NCBI GenBank assembly: GCA_038496675.1 | Contig: CM076660.1 | Span: 5,917,340-5,981,339, forward strand | Length of the DNA: 64,000 nucleotides | DNA from: Rachycentron canadum | Lineage: Eukaryota > Chordata > Actinopteri > Carangiformes > Rachycentridae | Reading direction: 5' to 3' | Made by a program: the position numbers and the translations under genes | The notes under the pieces: generated by a model | What the model saw: only the letters and a program-made list of their open reading frames with translations | The model's database searches: none | Told to the model about the DNA's origin: nothing | Shown here: positions 12,871 through 25,757 of the stretch, one piece after another | How the letters are laid out: the number at the start of each line of letters is the position of its first letter | Position numbering within the stretch: the stretch's first letter is position 1

Positions 12871-15800
12871 ATGACAGACAGCATTATGAGTAAAGCTGCC
12901 ACAATGGAGATTCCTATCAACAGTAATGGAGACACAGGGACACTACCAGAGGACGACAGCCTTGAACAGGTGGGTCATGGCTAATGTATCAGTTGACAGT
13001 GTCCTGTGTGTGTGTGTGTGGCATTTTGAGACCACCCTGTATAGTTGTTATTTACCTATTTAAAGCTATTACACAAGGAAGCAAATATGCAACCTGTTTG
13101 TGTTCGCCCTCATGTGATCCCAGGCCAACAAAGATCATTTACATACTCACAACAGAACTGCAGCAAACCGATCAGAGAATTGTCATTTACTTCTTATTAT
13201 TTAGTGTTCATTAAGCAGTGATGGTGAAACTTTTCAGTTTCATTTCCTTTTTTTTAACATTGGTTTATAGTTATATTTTTATATCTTGTTTAGCTATTAT
13301 ATTTATATTAGTTTTAAGAATTTGTTTACTGTCAGTTTTAGTGTAAGATTAATTATGAAGTCTTCATAACTTTCAGTTCTTTCATCAGGTGCCTAAATAT
13401 TTTTGTCTGTCTTTTACTTTTGAAGAAATTTCTAACAATAGCCTTCATTTGATGATGCACCCGGTGATACAATAATATCCCTGAGGGTTACACTGCATCA
13501 TTCACACGAGAGCACATGAAGAGAATCAAACCTCCTTAAGTCAGCCAGCTGATGTCATTACGGGGTGTTACTGCTGGTTGAGCACAGTGTGACGGATAAA
13601 GGCGTGCTTTTCAGTTTGTTTGAAGCTGACATAATGGTGATGGGTATTGTTCTCAGCTATCACAAGATTAGCCAAGTGAGCTGACTCTTTTCATACCATT
13701 CACAGCACAGTACCACTCCGTCTGTCTGCAATTTAGGACTCAATCGTCTTAGTAAATCAATTTCTCTGTCCTGAGCATATACTTAACATGTCTGTATTCA
13801 ACTGAGCAGAGTGATGATTCTGAAGTCTCCTGTCATACACTGCTAGAAGTCCTGATGTTTCTTAGCTTGCATAGCTACAACTATGGAAAGAGATCCTACT
13901 GGGAAATCAGGTATAGGAGTCCAGATGTCTCCTTGGGAACCAGTTTCTCCCAATAACAGCTCACATGGCCTCATGTTTGGGGTTGCAGATAGATCTTTGG
14001 TGCATTTGGTTAACCATGAACACTAGGTGTCAAACTGAAATGCAAACCACTCAGATGTAGCTGTTGCTGTCCTGGTGGGAACTGTTTATTTACAGAAGGA
14101 ATAGGCAGTTGTTGGCCTCATTTAAAGCCAAATACTCCTGTGCTGGGGTTGAGCACAAACATTTTGTCTCCACTGTTATTTCATCCTAACTCACTCTGAC
14201 TAAGACACTCCTGAAAAAAAGAGTCGCAGAGTACACAAGGTTGATTTTCCTGCATCCCAGGGCACACCTTGTTAGACAAACAGACCGAAGATCCTGCTGG
14301 AAGCACTGGTAGCTATTCGAGTTATTTGCTCACCAAACTATGTGTGACTCCACTCATGCTGTTAAAGAAAACCAAGGCTTCTCCTCAAGCTTGCACAGTA
14401 AAGTATTCAACCACTTGGTGTGGCCACTTCAGTTCAATGTGTTATGTGTGTGTTTAGCCTCACAGTTAAGTGCTGGATATTAACCAGTTGTCATAGCAAC
14501 TCTGCAATTAATCTGGCTGTGAAACTGGCTGTGCTTTGTCCTTGGGTGAAAGCCCTCTGAAATCAGATGGATATCTGCTGTGCAGCACTTGGTTTGAAGC
14601 TGCAGCAGTTTGTGTTGCTCATGCACTCCAGGGTGAAGATTGGCAGGTTATAGGGAGGAACAGATGTCCAGTTTCAGATGCTGAAGCACTGCACTCGTGT
14701 CAGAACATGGCTGGTGACTGGCAGCTTGACAGTGGCAGAACAGACCGACTGCCAGCAGCGTCGTGGCAAAAGCATCAGATGCATCACAGTGGATCGCTGG
14801 TGTGAATTCAGAAATTCAACAGCATCTTATACTGTTATACACAATTACTCATAGGTGATTACATTTGCTGTTCATTTGGAGATATCCCAGTTTTACTCCT
14901 CGAGTTGCAAAGTGTCTGTTACATTCAAAGAATAGTGGTTTGTGAGCCTGTATCTGTCACGCCATAGCATTGAGTTTTTGCTACATCTGTATGAAAACAG
15001 ACAGGACAGTATTATAAGCCTGGGAGTTATTTTATGATGACTCAGAGGTTCTGTAGTTTCATCTTAGGGAACAAGCAGTGTGTCAACAAAGTGTCCAGGG
15101 AGGGATCAGTGTCTGCGTCAGTGTTCTCCCACACTGAACAGATGCCACAGCATGAGGCAGATCTCTAATGAATGAAGGTTTTGTCCGTCTTTATAACATG
15201 TTTTTTTGGTTGTTGGTTAAGTGTCCATTTAGTTGAAATGTAGAAAACTATCTGACTAAGCTGCAGAAATTGGCACTGTTGCTATGATGAGGGCCGCTCC
15301 TGACATGACCCAGTTTGAATTGGTTAAATGGTAGCTGGAGTTAGGGCACTCAAATTTGGCATTTGTGTGGATTTCTGTATGTGTACACTGTTTCTTCTTT
15401 TGATTATTTTTTTTTCTTTTTCCCCCCTTAAAGTTGATGTCACATTTAATGTCTTTAAATTGTCTTGTAAATGAATATATTTATTTTTACAGTGTTGAGT
15501 CAGAATCATTTTTTTCTGTGTTCAGACAGTGATGGAGTTATATCATGGCAAAGCTGTGGCAACACTAAACATAACATGTTCGCCCAGTGGACGAGAGTAT
15601 CCACTCAAAACTTTGACATATACAAGATAAATGATGATGCCTGACCTGAGCTGCTGTGATATCAGCCATCACTGCTCTCCATCTTACATCCCCACTGTCT
15701 GTGGACATTACAATAATTTCTCTGGGATTTCTTTTTACATCATTCTATCTTGTTTCATGATTTCAGTCATGGATGTTTCTTTTTGTCTCCTTTCCTTTTT

Positions 15801-18800
15801 TTTTTTTTTGTTTTGTTTTAATTTTTATTTATTTATTTTTTTGTTGTTGTTCTTGTTGTGTTTGTCGACGACCCCACCCCCCCTTCCCCTTTCCCCCCCT
15901 TCCTCCTCCATCTCTGTGCAGGCTGCAAAGCTGCAGTGGAGCTTAGATGAGAAGGTAGGGAGCTCCAGAGGCACCAGGGTGAGCAGGCCATTTGTGCATT
16001 TGTGTTTGTGTGTCTATGTCGGTGTGTAGCACTGCTCAGTGGTTTGACTTTATGTGGCATTGCCTTGCATCGTTGGTATATTTCACAAAATGTCAGATAT
16101 TGCATTTCATGGCAAACCACTGTGCAGCTTGAGTTGTGCCGCCTGATAACTACTAACTCCAGCTGTACGGAGTCTCTCAAACTGGACATGTTTCGAGAGA
16201 CAAACATAGCTGACAGCTAACACTTAGAACTCAACACAAAAATCTGTTTCTGATTATTGGATTCAATATCTAGCTTGTGTTGTCTCAAGTTAGCTAACAT
16301 AGCCTAGATTCTGTGTGTGTATATGTGTGTCTTCCCTTGGGTCATGTGTGAGCGTGATCCCTTTTTTTCATTTTGGTGGGTGTTGGTTGACAAAACAAAA
16401 CACGGTAGCATACTAATAATCATTGTGTCATACTAATGCTGTGTTGTTGATGTGTCTCTGGTTCACTAGTTCTGTTTCAATGTTTCACTCTTAATAAGAA
16501 ATGTGGTTGTGTTACGGCAAGAAAGTCAGGTGACTATTAGGTCTGTCTCAATAACCAGACAAGGACCTGAAGCAGAGATGATCAGCGAACACTATTTGAC
16601 CTCTCACAGTAGCTGTATCCTTTCTTCCCTTTGTCTTATCAAACATGGTCTCTGTGTTTGTTTACAACAAGGAAATGGCTTCCTCCCCTCTGTAGTTTCC
16701 TTGTCACTATCTTACTGTGAAGTCTAAGCCCAAGGTTCCAGGAAGTCCCCTATATATCATCCTTCCAATTCATTTCCCATTGGACAATATTAGTCTTTGC
16801 CCTTAGTTGATAATATACTGTGTATGGTTTTTGTAGCAAATTAGATAAGAGGTTTGCGCTCACAGCGCAGGCATGAGTAAAATTCAAACCGGTTTGTTGT
16901 AGGAACCAAAGCTCACATATGCTTTTGCCAAAGTGAGAAAATCTGTTCAGGCCAGATATTCCCCTTTTTCCATAAATTCCTCACCAATGTTTCTTTTCCT
17001 TAACTAGCTGATACATGAGCAGGAAGGCAGACAAAGGAAAACAGTGAGTTTTAATTAAAGAAAACACACAAGATGGATCATGTGGCTCATAGCATGGTTC
17101 CCCCTTGTGATCCGGGGCTACGCTGAAGCCTGTGATGGTGATTACTTTGGAAGGAGAAAATAGTTTGCTTGAGCATTTCCTGCTGCATAGATCTCTGCAG
17201 CCACTGCTTGGGTTAGACTCAGTCATTGACAGCTCTGCTGTATGAGACTCCTTTTGCTTGTTTTCTCAACAGCATCACAACAAGAGATTCAGCTTAAATC
17301 CCTAGTTAGGTTAATTAATATGGGTTATAGTTTTCCCCATTGGCCCCTTAGATAGGTTGTTGAAGTTAGACAATGCCTAAAGATTGTGTGTACCTTCTTA
17401 ACATAGTAGTGTTTGTCCCCCTCTAGTGAATAAGCCTTTAACTTACATTGTCTACACTGTCTGAATGTAACACTCAAAGTCATAATCCCTTGTTTACATA
17501 TTCCCACCCCAACCTACCCAAAACCCTTCCCTTTGTCCTTCTGTTTTTTTTGTGCGTTTTTATTTCACTGTTTAAAATTTGCAGGACCTACAGCAGGTGA
17601 TGGTATCGGGTCCCAATCTAAATGAGACTAGCATTGTATCAGGGGGGTATGGAGGAACAGCAGAGGGTATCATCCCCACCAGCACAATCAAAGGTAGAGT
17701 CCTACTTCACTCTTTGTCTCTCTCACTCATTTGTGCCATCTTTCCAGCGTCTTACTCATCCAAACTGTTGCTATCCCATTTTTGACTTCTTCTACCGTCT
17801 CTGTGCTCCATCTCCGACGGATGCCTTTCTGTGAGTTGACTCCAGAGGACCATGTAGTGTTTGAGTTGTCAGACCTCCTATCAGTCTTCCCATGAGATCA
17901 TGCTGCAATTAATTTGTCAGATTGCACTGATTTATCACCAGTGTTGGCCTCCACTCTCTCTGGTCATTGGTACTCAAATAATGTGGTTCTATGTGCAGAA
18001 ATGGGATAAAGCAGGACGGTAGAGCGAATGATGAACACATTGATTTTTTTAAAAAGAACCTGCATATTTTAATTGTTACATGTTGACTGGGTTTAAAAAA
18101 TTGTTAAAAGCAACTATTCGAAAACCGACAGTTATCACCAAATGTGATGGAAATCTGCGCTCCATAAGGTTGTGTTTAGACAGACAACACTGTCTGACCC
18201 CCGAATTTTTGGCAGAGTGCTCCTTTAAGAAAACACAGGCTTGTCCAACAATGAAAGTTAACCTGGTTCAAGGAGGGACGTTGACCCATCAAATACATGC
18301 AAAGTACACATTCCTCATAGATGACTTGTGAATGCAGTGTTTGCACAGTTCACTTAGCAGTTGTTACAACCAAAGATAAAATGATTGTGGCCATGATAAC
18401 TTCTCACAGCACAAAAAGACAAGTGCATTATCAAATACATCATTGTTCCTAAATGTCAGGAAGTGGTTTTGAAACCATATTTTGTCAAGAAATCCACTGG
18501 TGTCCAACATCAAACACTGTTACACCCCATTAATCCCCATGTTTCACTTCATGTCTATATTTAGCTTTTTAAGTGAAAAATGGCAAATAAATGTGGAACT
18601 GTAGGTCTGCAGCTGAGGGATTCACATCAGCTTCTAGTTAAAGGCACTAATTTCAGCAGTGTGGCTGTATATACAGTTTCAGAAGGAATTTGTGACACCA
18701 TCTTGCTTCTTACTTGACACTAATATTTCTGCAACTTTCCCACTCTCTCTCTTCTCTCTCAGGCCCTGCTGTGCGCTACAATGCAGAGTTTAACAAAAGG

Positions 18801-21800
18801 ATCCCAGTTACAGGATTAGGTGGCTCCTTAGACCCAATTACTATTAATAATGGAGAGCTTGTTTCCAAAATGTGATTGAATTGAATTATTTTTAGTAATG
18901 CTAGAAAATTATAGAATCTAAGAGATCCAGTCTTTCAGTACTGTTTTTATGATTGGGCAAACAAGAACTTTTTCTGTTAACTACAGCACAGAAAATGTGA
19001 CTAATGGATATTTCTCTGTATCTCATTTTGGAAAGAGGTTCTTTATAATTGAGTGACTTTTTTTAAATAGCTGAGAACCCAGCTTCTCTGTACTTTTAAT
19101 CAAATATTCTCTTTTCAGAGGAAGGAAGAGAAGTAAAACTATTTCTGCCTGCTGCTTCCTTTCTTGAATATATATTAACATATTATTCTGCTATTTCCTG
19201 GTTGGTGTCTTCTCGGGTTGCAAACTCACCCTTTAATGCACCCACACTTTTTTGTTTTTCTGTAGCAAAACAGAAACAATCTTCATGTGAATTTGTATTA
19301 GTACTTAAATAGCAGTATTAAAACTCATTTTATTGTGTCAACTGATGTGAACTTCTTAGAGATCTCAATTTATCTCATGTTAATGTTTTTTATTGCTATT
19401 TAATAAAAGGCTGATCCAGTTTATTTAGTATCACAGTATTCAGTACTGCTGCAGTTCACACTGCCCCCGTCTTCACCATCACTCATTTGTCTGTATTGTT
19501 TGCTGATTGTCATGCACTAAATGTTGTCTTTTCATCTTTGTACTTGTCTATCTTTGTCCTCCACCTTCTTTTCACAACTCCCTCCTACATGTTCCTCATC
19601 CTCCTCCTCTCCCCTTTGTTGTCTTACTTTTCTGTCTTTTCTGCGTCTCCCTGCTCCTCCTGACAAACTTCCTCCTACATTATCTTTCCATTTTTGTGGC
19701 ACGCTTGTTCACCCTCAACAATTACTTCATTTCTAACCCCGAAATATCCAACTATCATTTTAAACCCTGATCCTAAAAAAACAAAAACATTCCCATCATT
19801 TAAAAAAAATAAATACTCCCACACCCTACCCTAATTCATACTCATACCCTGAATCATTTCTACATCCTTATCCTCCCCTGCAACCACCCATCACCCACTG
19901 TCACAGACCTGCGTATGAAGGCCAGGCGAAGTAGCGTTCCCCCGAGCAGTTCCATCACCTGCCATATAACAGACCAATCACATAAATACCAAGGTACTGG
20001 AGAGGAGAACGTGCGCCCGCAAATATTCAAAAGGCTCTACACTGATAAGACATTGATATCTAAACAGATCGTGGTTTTAGCAGTGACCCAAAGTATCCCT
20101 GTAGTTCTGATGTGTTTCCACCTTTCGTCGCAGCTCAATAAACAATACAATATGAAGGCTGTTTCCCCGGTTACCCTGTTTCTTCATAATATTTAATTCT
20201 CTGCATATTCCTGCTACTCACTCATCTCCACTATGCATGCACCACAGTGGTTTAAGGGTTAGTGGTGATGGACATAGGTTCGAAGATAGTAGGCACATTT
20301 CAGAAACCTTCCTCAGTCTTGTTTTTACTAAACGCAGCGCAGTTTTAATGCAGCTTTAAGTGGTTGTGGGTTCTCTACTTGGCCTGTTCTTTCCTGGGGT
20401 TAAACTTGATGTGTACTTGATGTGCCTGAATGTGTGGTTCACCATGTTCGCGTGTGTGTGTTTGGGTCTTATCTCTCAGGTTCCAACATGCACCACAGCA
20501 GCAGCAGCTCGTCAATGATGGCAGAAGAAGTGACCCGTGGTGTGGCTGTGGAAAAACTAGAAACAATGAAGAAGTGGGGTCTCAACACTTACAAGGTATT
20601 AGCAAATGAAACTTGGTGATTTTTATTTTTGTGTGTGCCTGAGGATCTTCTGGATGCACTTGTTCCCATGTCTTTATAAAGTATACTGAAGTCCCAGAAA
20701 AGAATTGCTTTGTGTTACTGATGTGTTTCTCTTCTTCATTGTGTCAGTGTACAAAGCAAATGATCTCAGAGCGTTTTGGTCGGGGTTCGCGGACTGTGGA
20801 CCTGGAGCTGGAGGCCCAGATCGAGGTGCTGAGAGATACCAAAAGGAAATATGAGAATGTGCTGCGACTGGCTCGAGCACTGACCAACCACTTCTATAAT
20901 ATGGTGCAGACGCAGCATGCACTGGGTGACACCTTTGCTGACCTCAGTCAGAAATCTCCAGAGCTACGGGTAAGCCTCAAAATGGATTTATTTTATTTTT
21001 ATGTTACCTTTATATCACCCTAAAAGCTTAGGAGTCTAAAAGCTGAATTATGTTTGATGACAAGGTTTTTTTGGTCAGCTACATTGATGCCAGTATCCAA
21101 ACCTTAAGTTTATTTAGCCAGCATTTGATTTTTTAATACCACTTGTATTAATGCCATGTTTTTCTATACAGGATGAGTTTGGCTACAATGCTGAGACACA
21201 GAAATTGCTGTGTAAGAATGGGGAGACTCTACTTGGTGCCATTAACTTCTTTGTGTCCAGCATCAACACACTAGTCAACAAAACTATGGAGGACACCTTG
21301 ATGACAATCAAGATGTATGAAAATGCCAGGTAATGCCATTATTTATTTCAGCTAAGAGACTGGATGGAAACTCTTTTAATAGGAGGATTGGCAAAGAGAT
21401 TTAGACAAAGCATGAGCAGAGAAATATTGCTATTGCACTGTATATCGAATGATAACATGAAAACACTGGCAGTTTGAGAGGGGCTGCTGTGATGAGGCTG
21501 CAGAGAATTATCACCTGAATCAGCAAATGCATCTGGAGAATTATAATGTTTCAGCTCAATGTGTCTGATCAAGTGCTTTGCTGTTGTGGTCTAAGAAACT
21601 GCTGTACACCACCTGCTCAGCACCAAACATCAGAGAGACACAGGCTGAGACCAGCTGGTAAACACGGTAGAGTGTATCGCTACTAAAGAGCCAGATGTTT
21701 CCTTCAGATCAAAAACACAGTTAAAAGAGAGTGAATATTAGATGCCAGAAACGGACTCCAATGATAATGTTGCTGTTTAACCAGTGGCTGTGTAAATAAG

Positions 21801-22546
21801 CTATTGTTAACAAGTTCACTATATCAGCCTTAAAGTATGATAATGTTGTGTTCACAACTTGTGTCTGCCTCCCTCAAGTGGCCAGATTTAAAAATAATTT
21901 AAAAATTTTAAACCATATAAACATAAAACCTCTGACAGATATATGGACTGAGAATGATATGTATTAATACAAGTACCAGACAGATGGGGTTCAGGATTTC
22001 TTAATGATCACACTGAAAATTATCATTTGAACTGGATCTTTGAATTGTTCCTCTTTCTTCTCTGCCTTTCTTAATAGACTGGAGTTTGATGCTTACCGGT
22101 CAGACCTGGAGGAATTGAGCATGGGTCCGAGAGATGCTGTTGCCATGGCCCGTATAGATGCTGCTCAGCAGCAGTACCAAGTGCATAAGGACAAGTATGA
22201 GCGCTTGCGCTCAGATGTCACCATAAAACTCAAGTTTCTGGAGGAGAATAAGGTTAGTTTGCAGGACAGGCCTGCATCATCATCACCCTTTAAAGTGAGA
22301 AAGTCTATATCTACGCTGACTCAAAGTTTTTGTTTTCTGATAAACTGCACACACGCTAAATTCCTAAACTCCCTTGTCTCTGTCTCTCAGGTTAAGGTGA
22401 TGCATAAGCAGCTCCTGCTCTTCCATAATGCCATCTCAGCGTACTTCGCTGGCAACCAGCAGCAGCTGGAGCAAACACTGAAGCAGTTCAACATAAAGTT
22501 GAGGCCTCCAGGGGCCGACAAGCCCTCCTGGTTAGAGGAGCAATGA
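12871..22546 (+). CDS. arfip2: Arfaptin-2 (BAR/AH-domain protein)
   Basis: Arfaptin-2 is a crescent-shaped BAR-domain dimer that binds Arl1, Arf and Rac GTPases and PI4P-rich trans-Golgi membranes. The coding exons joined are 12871-12969, 17585-17693, 20480-20595, 20748-20969, 21172-21329, 22078-22252 and 22391-22546. All have GT-AG borders and matching phases, giving 344 residues against 341 in human. The N-terminus MTDSIMSKAATMEIPI and the end PPGADKPSWLEEQ are arfaptin-2 type, not arfaptin-1. A candidate amphipathic helix (about residues 84-102, AEEVTRGVAVEKLETMKKW) precedes the BAR domain (about 109-340), which includes FGRGSRTVDLELEAQI and GYNAETQKLLCKNGETL. The start is the first ATG of its exon and matches the known N-terminus. 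Three optional exon-like segments lie in its introns and are listed separately. The a or b teleost copy cannot be decided. Confidence 0.95.
12970..15921 (+). other. arfip2 intron after first coding exon
   Basis: Mostly unique AT-rich sequence with no supported gene. An 89-codon frame at 14,536-14,805 has no recognisable homologue and no splice-site support. The 3' end carries a very strong pyrimidine tract leading into the 33-nt candidate exon. Confidence 0.5.
15922..15954 (+). other. arfip2: Candidate 33-nt cassette exon of arfip2
   Basis: A long C/T tract and CTGTGCAG acceptor precede GCTGCAAAGCTGCAG..., and GAGAAG|GTAGGG is a good donor. Inserted between the first two coding exons (both phase 0), it adds AAKLQWSLDEK in frame: EQ-AAKLQWSLDEK-DLQQ. 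The human canonical isoform as I recall it joins EQ directly to DLQQ, so this would be an optional microexon. Strong splice sites, frame-neutral length and an open frame support it; transcript evidence is lacking. Confidence 0.6.
18763..18819 (+). other. arfip2: Candidate 57-nt cassette exon of arfip2
   Basis: A CTCTCTCTTCTCTCTCAG acceptor leads into a segment that, in the phase set by the preceding exon, reads GPAVRYNAEFNKRIPVTGL. The only phase-compatible donor nearby, TTAG|GTGGCT at 18,820, is weak, but using it keeps frame (57 nt, phase 1 to 1). If it is not used, the frame runs on to a TGA at 18,873-18,875, giving a short BAR-less arfaptin. Either form would alter the variable linker before the amphipathic helix. 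Confidence 0.5.
19907..19993 (+). other. arfip2: Candidate 87-nt cassette exon of arfip2
   Basis: The acceptor CACTGTCACAG and donor ACCAAG|GTACTG bound an 87-nt segment, phase 1 to 1, that reads DLRMKARRSSVPPSSSITCH... with no stop. It would insert 29 residues rich in Arg and Ser just upstream of the membrane-binding helix. RRSSV fits the basophilic-kinase pattern R-R-x-S-hydrophobic, so inclusion could add a phosphorylation site; that is inference. The upstream sequence is C-rich with many ACCC words. Confidence 0.6.
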
Positions 22547-25500
22547 GAGGGCCTGCTGGACCTCCTGCAGCCTCCTACTTGACCACCTCCACCTGTTACC
22601 TGTTGAAACCCCCAACTTACAGAGGACCACTACAGAGGGAAACACAGATAATTGGGTGGATGAAGATATGAGATAAACGTGTGGCTGAATGATTGGACAG
22701 ATGAAGAAAGATCGGACAGATGGATTGCAGGGTATTATTGATGAATGGGCTGAATGCAGCAGGAAACAACGTGGCCAGTTTCATGAACAGTCAGGAGGCT
22801 ATTAGTGCCTCTCTCCCCAACTCCCTCTTTTTTCCACTCTAACTTTCTCCTTGTGCTTTGTTCCCAGAGAAACTCTTCTTTCTCTCCTTCCCTCTCTCCC
22901 CTTTACCTGAAACCCCCTCTATCGCAACACTATTTTGCTGTGTGCGCTTGTGTTAGTCATTCTTATGGCCATTATTGTACTCCTCAAGTGCTCCCAGTGC
23001 TCTGAGTTAAAGTTCAACCCCACTCCATCTTAGCAACAGAGACAGATGCGTGAAGGAAAAATAATAAATACCATTCAAATACATTCAGATGTAACCAAAC
23101 ATGACATTCTTCCAAACCTTATCACTCTCCTCGTGTGCCTCCTTATGTATGGTGTAATGTAAGTCCAGAAAAAAATTCAAACTACACATGAAGGGGATTT
23201 GTTTAGTACACTCGATAGGAATGTGCAGACATTCAAATCATTGTACATTTCAAATTAAGTACTGTTTCCCTTTCAAAAAGAATATTATATGATTGTTTGT
23301 AGCTAATGAAAAAGACAATACTTTGTTTAGTTTAGCATTTGATTAATTTGATCATCATCTCTTTATTATTATTGTTATTTTTTTTCTAATTATGTCGGTT
23401 CACTCTGTGGCCAACTGAGTAAGACGGTCTGTTGTTAGGACAACGTGTGCTGGTGTCTGTCCTGCAGGCACTGCAAAGTCTTAGTCTTTAGTCTGTAGTT
23501 ATAGAAATACTACAGATTTTAATTGTAAACTGACAATACTTTGACTTTGCCACAGCTTCCCAAAGTTACACTGGTTTGGGTCTTAAAAATAGTATTTTAT
23601 TTACCCAAAGAGAATTTAGAGGGGGAGGGGCTATGATTGGATGATGACCCTTACTATGTTTCCATGGGTTATTCAACCAACACTAATTGGTTCAGTCTCA
23701 AAGTGGACTGAGGAGGCTTTGAGGGACAGCTGACCTATGTAAGGTGGGTATGCTGTCTGTTGAGATGCAACAAAGTTGGATTGACTCACTCCATTATTTA
23801 ATTGTATTTACAAAGACTTCACATTGATACATTGAAATGTGCATTTGATAAAAGTTAGTCACTTTTAAGTTAATGTCATTGACTTTTAGGGTCATATCGT
23901 CCAGTCCTTCTAAAGCAGAATATAATTGTCTATGGTTGCTTTTCTTCACACTGAAGATTATTGTAGCTGTCTAATATTACTAGTTGTAATATGTCAACAT
24001 AAAATTGTCTAATTTAGTGGTTGGTGATTTGGGCAATGCACATAATTCATTTTTTTTTTTTTTTTAAATCTCCTGTAACTGAAACATTGTCTTAGTGTAA
24101 TGGTAGTAAACAATCATGAATTGTTGACAATGAAAGAGCGGGCATTGCCACATGGTACTACAAATGTGATGTTGGATTTTTATGCATCACTGTATTTATT
24201 ATGTCCTCTATGTGTTAATCTGTTGTCAACATATTGTACACTGGAACTTTGCAAATTCCTCAGTTCATGAAGATGACATTTAAGGCATTTAGCAGACGAC
24301 ACACTGACATGAAAACATGCCTCAGGCTAACCAAATGTGTCATTGATCAACTCAACAAAAGAAAAAGATTCTCCACTGACAAATAGAAAGAACCTGCTGC
24401 GAAGTCAAATGAAGATAATCCAGTACAATGAATGTTTTCCCATGCTGCATTTAATTCTAGAAACAGATGGGAGGGCTATGTGAAGTCTCCATCAGCTAAC
24501 TTGTTCGGCCTCCAGCTTCTTGTCTGCTCTCTATTTGCATGGCAGACAGCAATCCAAAGTGTAGGTGCAGATATGTGTGAGTGCACTGTTGTTCTGCTCT
24601 TGGCCCTCTGCGTGCTAGCTCGCATGGACTGGCATAACGCTGTGCTTTTGGGTTCACTTCACTTTAATGCTGCACTCCCAAGGATCATCATGTAAGGAAG
24701 TGGAATTCATTTTTGATGAGAAGAAAATATAAATTTTTTTTGTTTTTATTATTTTTTTTCTCCTTGTTTTCTGAATCCATATGTGTCAGTGTGTCAACTG
24801 GTTGTGTTTTATTCCAGCTGTAGTAAGACCTTGGCCTCGCTTATGGCAAGAACGGCAGTTTCACTGGCCAGGTCCTGGTCTGTTTGACTGCCACACAGCA
24901 ATATTAACAAAAATGTGACTCTTTTCCAAACCTGCCCCTTTGAAATTCCTCCCCCTTACACCAAAATGAAGATTTATAAAATGAGAGATTTTATTTGTGT
25001 ACAATTGATATTTTCTAGGTTGAGCTGGTGTATTGTACTGTATGAATGATTGCTCATAATGGTATTTCAGATGATCAGTGAAAGTCGTGTCATGGATTGA
25101 TGTGATATTCTGCCTCCATTCCTCACCCAGACCTGAAAAGTCCCAACCCTGGCCCACCCCAAGGGAACAAAATTAAAAGTACATGTTTTCAAATGCTCTG
25201 GCTGTATTTTCTGTTTTGTCTTTTAATCTCCTTTGTGTTGCATGTGGAGCTGAGCAGCAGCAGCCGTCTGGATTCGGTCAAATTAGAGGTTGCACATTAC
25301 GATTTATGTCTATATCAAATTTATTTTTAATTAAATCCTCTTTCGTTACTACCCCTCCATCGTCTAATATTACCAACACATTTCCTATGTCCTCTTTTCT
25401 AGCACCACAAAGAAAAGCACCTTTCACATAAGTTGCATCACTTGTGAATTTGGGGGGGGGGGGCTTAATGTATTTATCTATAAATAAATGATAACCTATA

Positions 25501-25619
25501 GTTTTAAATGACATGGCAGCATTTGTACTCACTCACATATACTTTGTTGAGTCTAGCTGCCCGTTTGAAGTTTGGAAATTACCCTAAATAACCGTGTTTA
25601 TCCCCCTTACTTCCCCTAA
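22547..25619 (+). other. arfip2 3' UTR and arfip2-fhdc intergenic spacer
   Basis: The arfip2 3' UTR begins at 22,547. The first AATAAA is at 23,063-23,068, which would give a UTR of about 0.5 kb, although a longer form cannot be excluded. The remainder is AT-rich with T homopolymers (about 24,050-24,065) and a G run near 25,451-25,463. No other gene is supported. Confidence 0.5.
23063..23068 (+). terminator. arfip2: Candidate arfip2 polyadenylation signal
   Basis: AATAAA about 0.5 kb after the stop codon. It is the first canonical hexamer downstream, in AT-rich sequence where chance matches are common. Confidence 0.4.
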
Positions 25620-25757
25620 AGGGGCGTTTCCACACGTAACACGGACTTGAATCTGATTGGTGGAGACGCTGCGAGACACTGACTGAAACAGTCTGCAGGA
25701 GCACGAGGCGAGAGACCGGAGTGAGGATCTATCTGACAGCTATATTTTAAAAGCACG
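25620..25757 (+). promoter_or_regulatory. fhdc promoter and non-coding exon 1
   Basis: A locally GC- and CpG-richer block contains an inverted CCAAT box (CTGATTGG, 25,653-25,660) and ends at a consensus donor, AAGCACG|GTGAGT, at 25,758. This would splice to the ATG-bearing exon at 26,879. The transcription start is not precisely placed. Confidence 0.55.

Noticed and set aside
14536..14805. 89-codon frame in an arfip2 intron
   Set aside because: No recognisable motif, no splice sites, and it lies in the middle of an intron.
12871..22546. Calling this gene arfip1
   Set aside because: The N-terminus (MTDSIMSKAATMEIPI) and VMVSGPNLNETSIVSGGYGG are arfaptin-2 features; arfaptin-1 has a different, longer N-terminal region.
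22040..22546. A 168-codon continuous gene
   Set aside because: It reads through the last arfip2 intron (22,253-22,390); the canonical splice restores LEENKVKVMHKQ.
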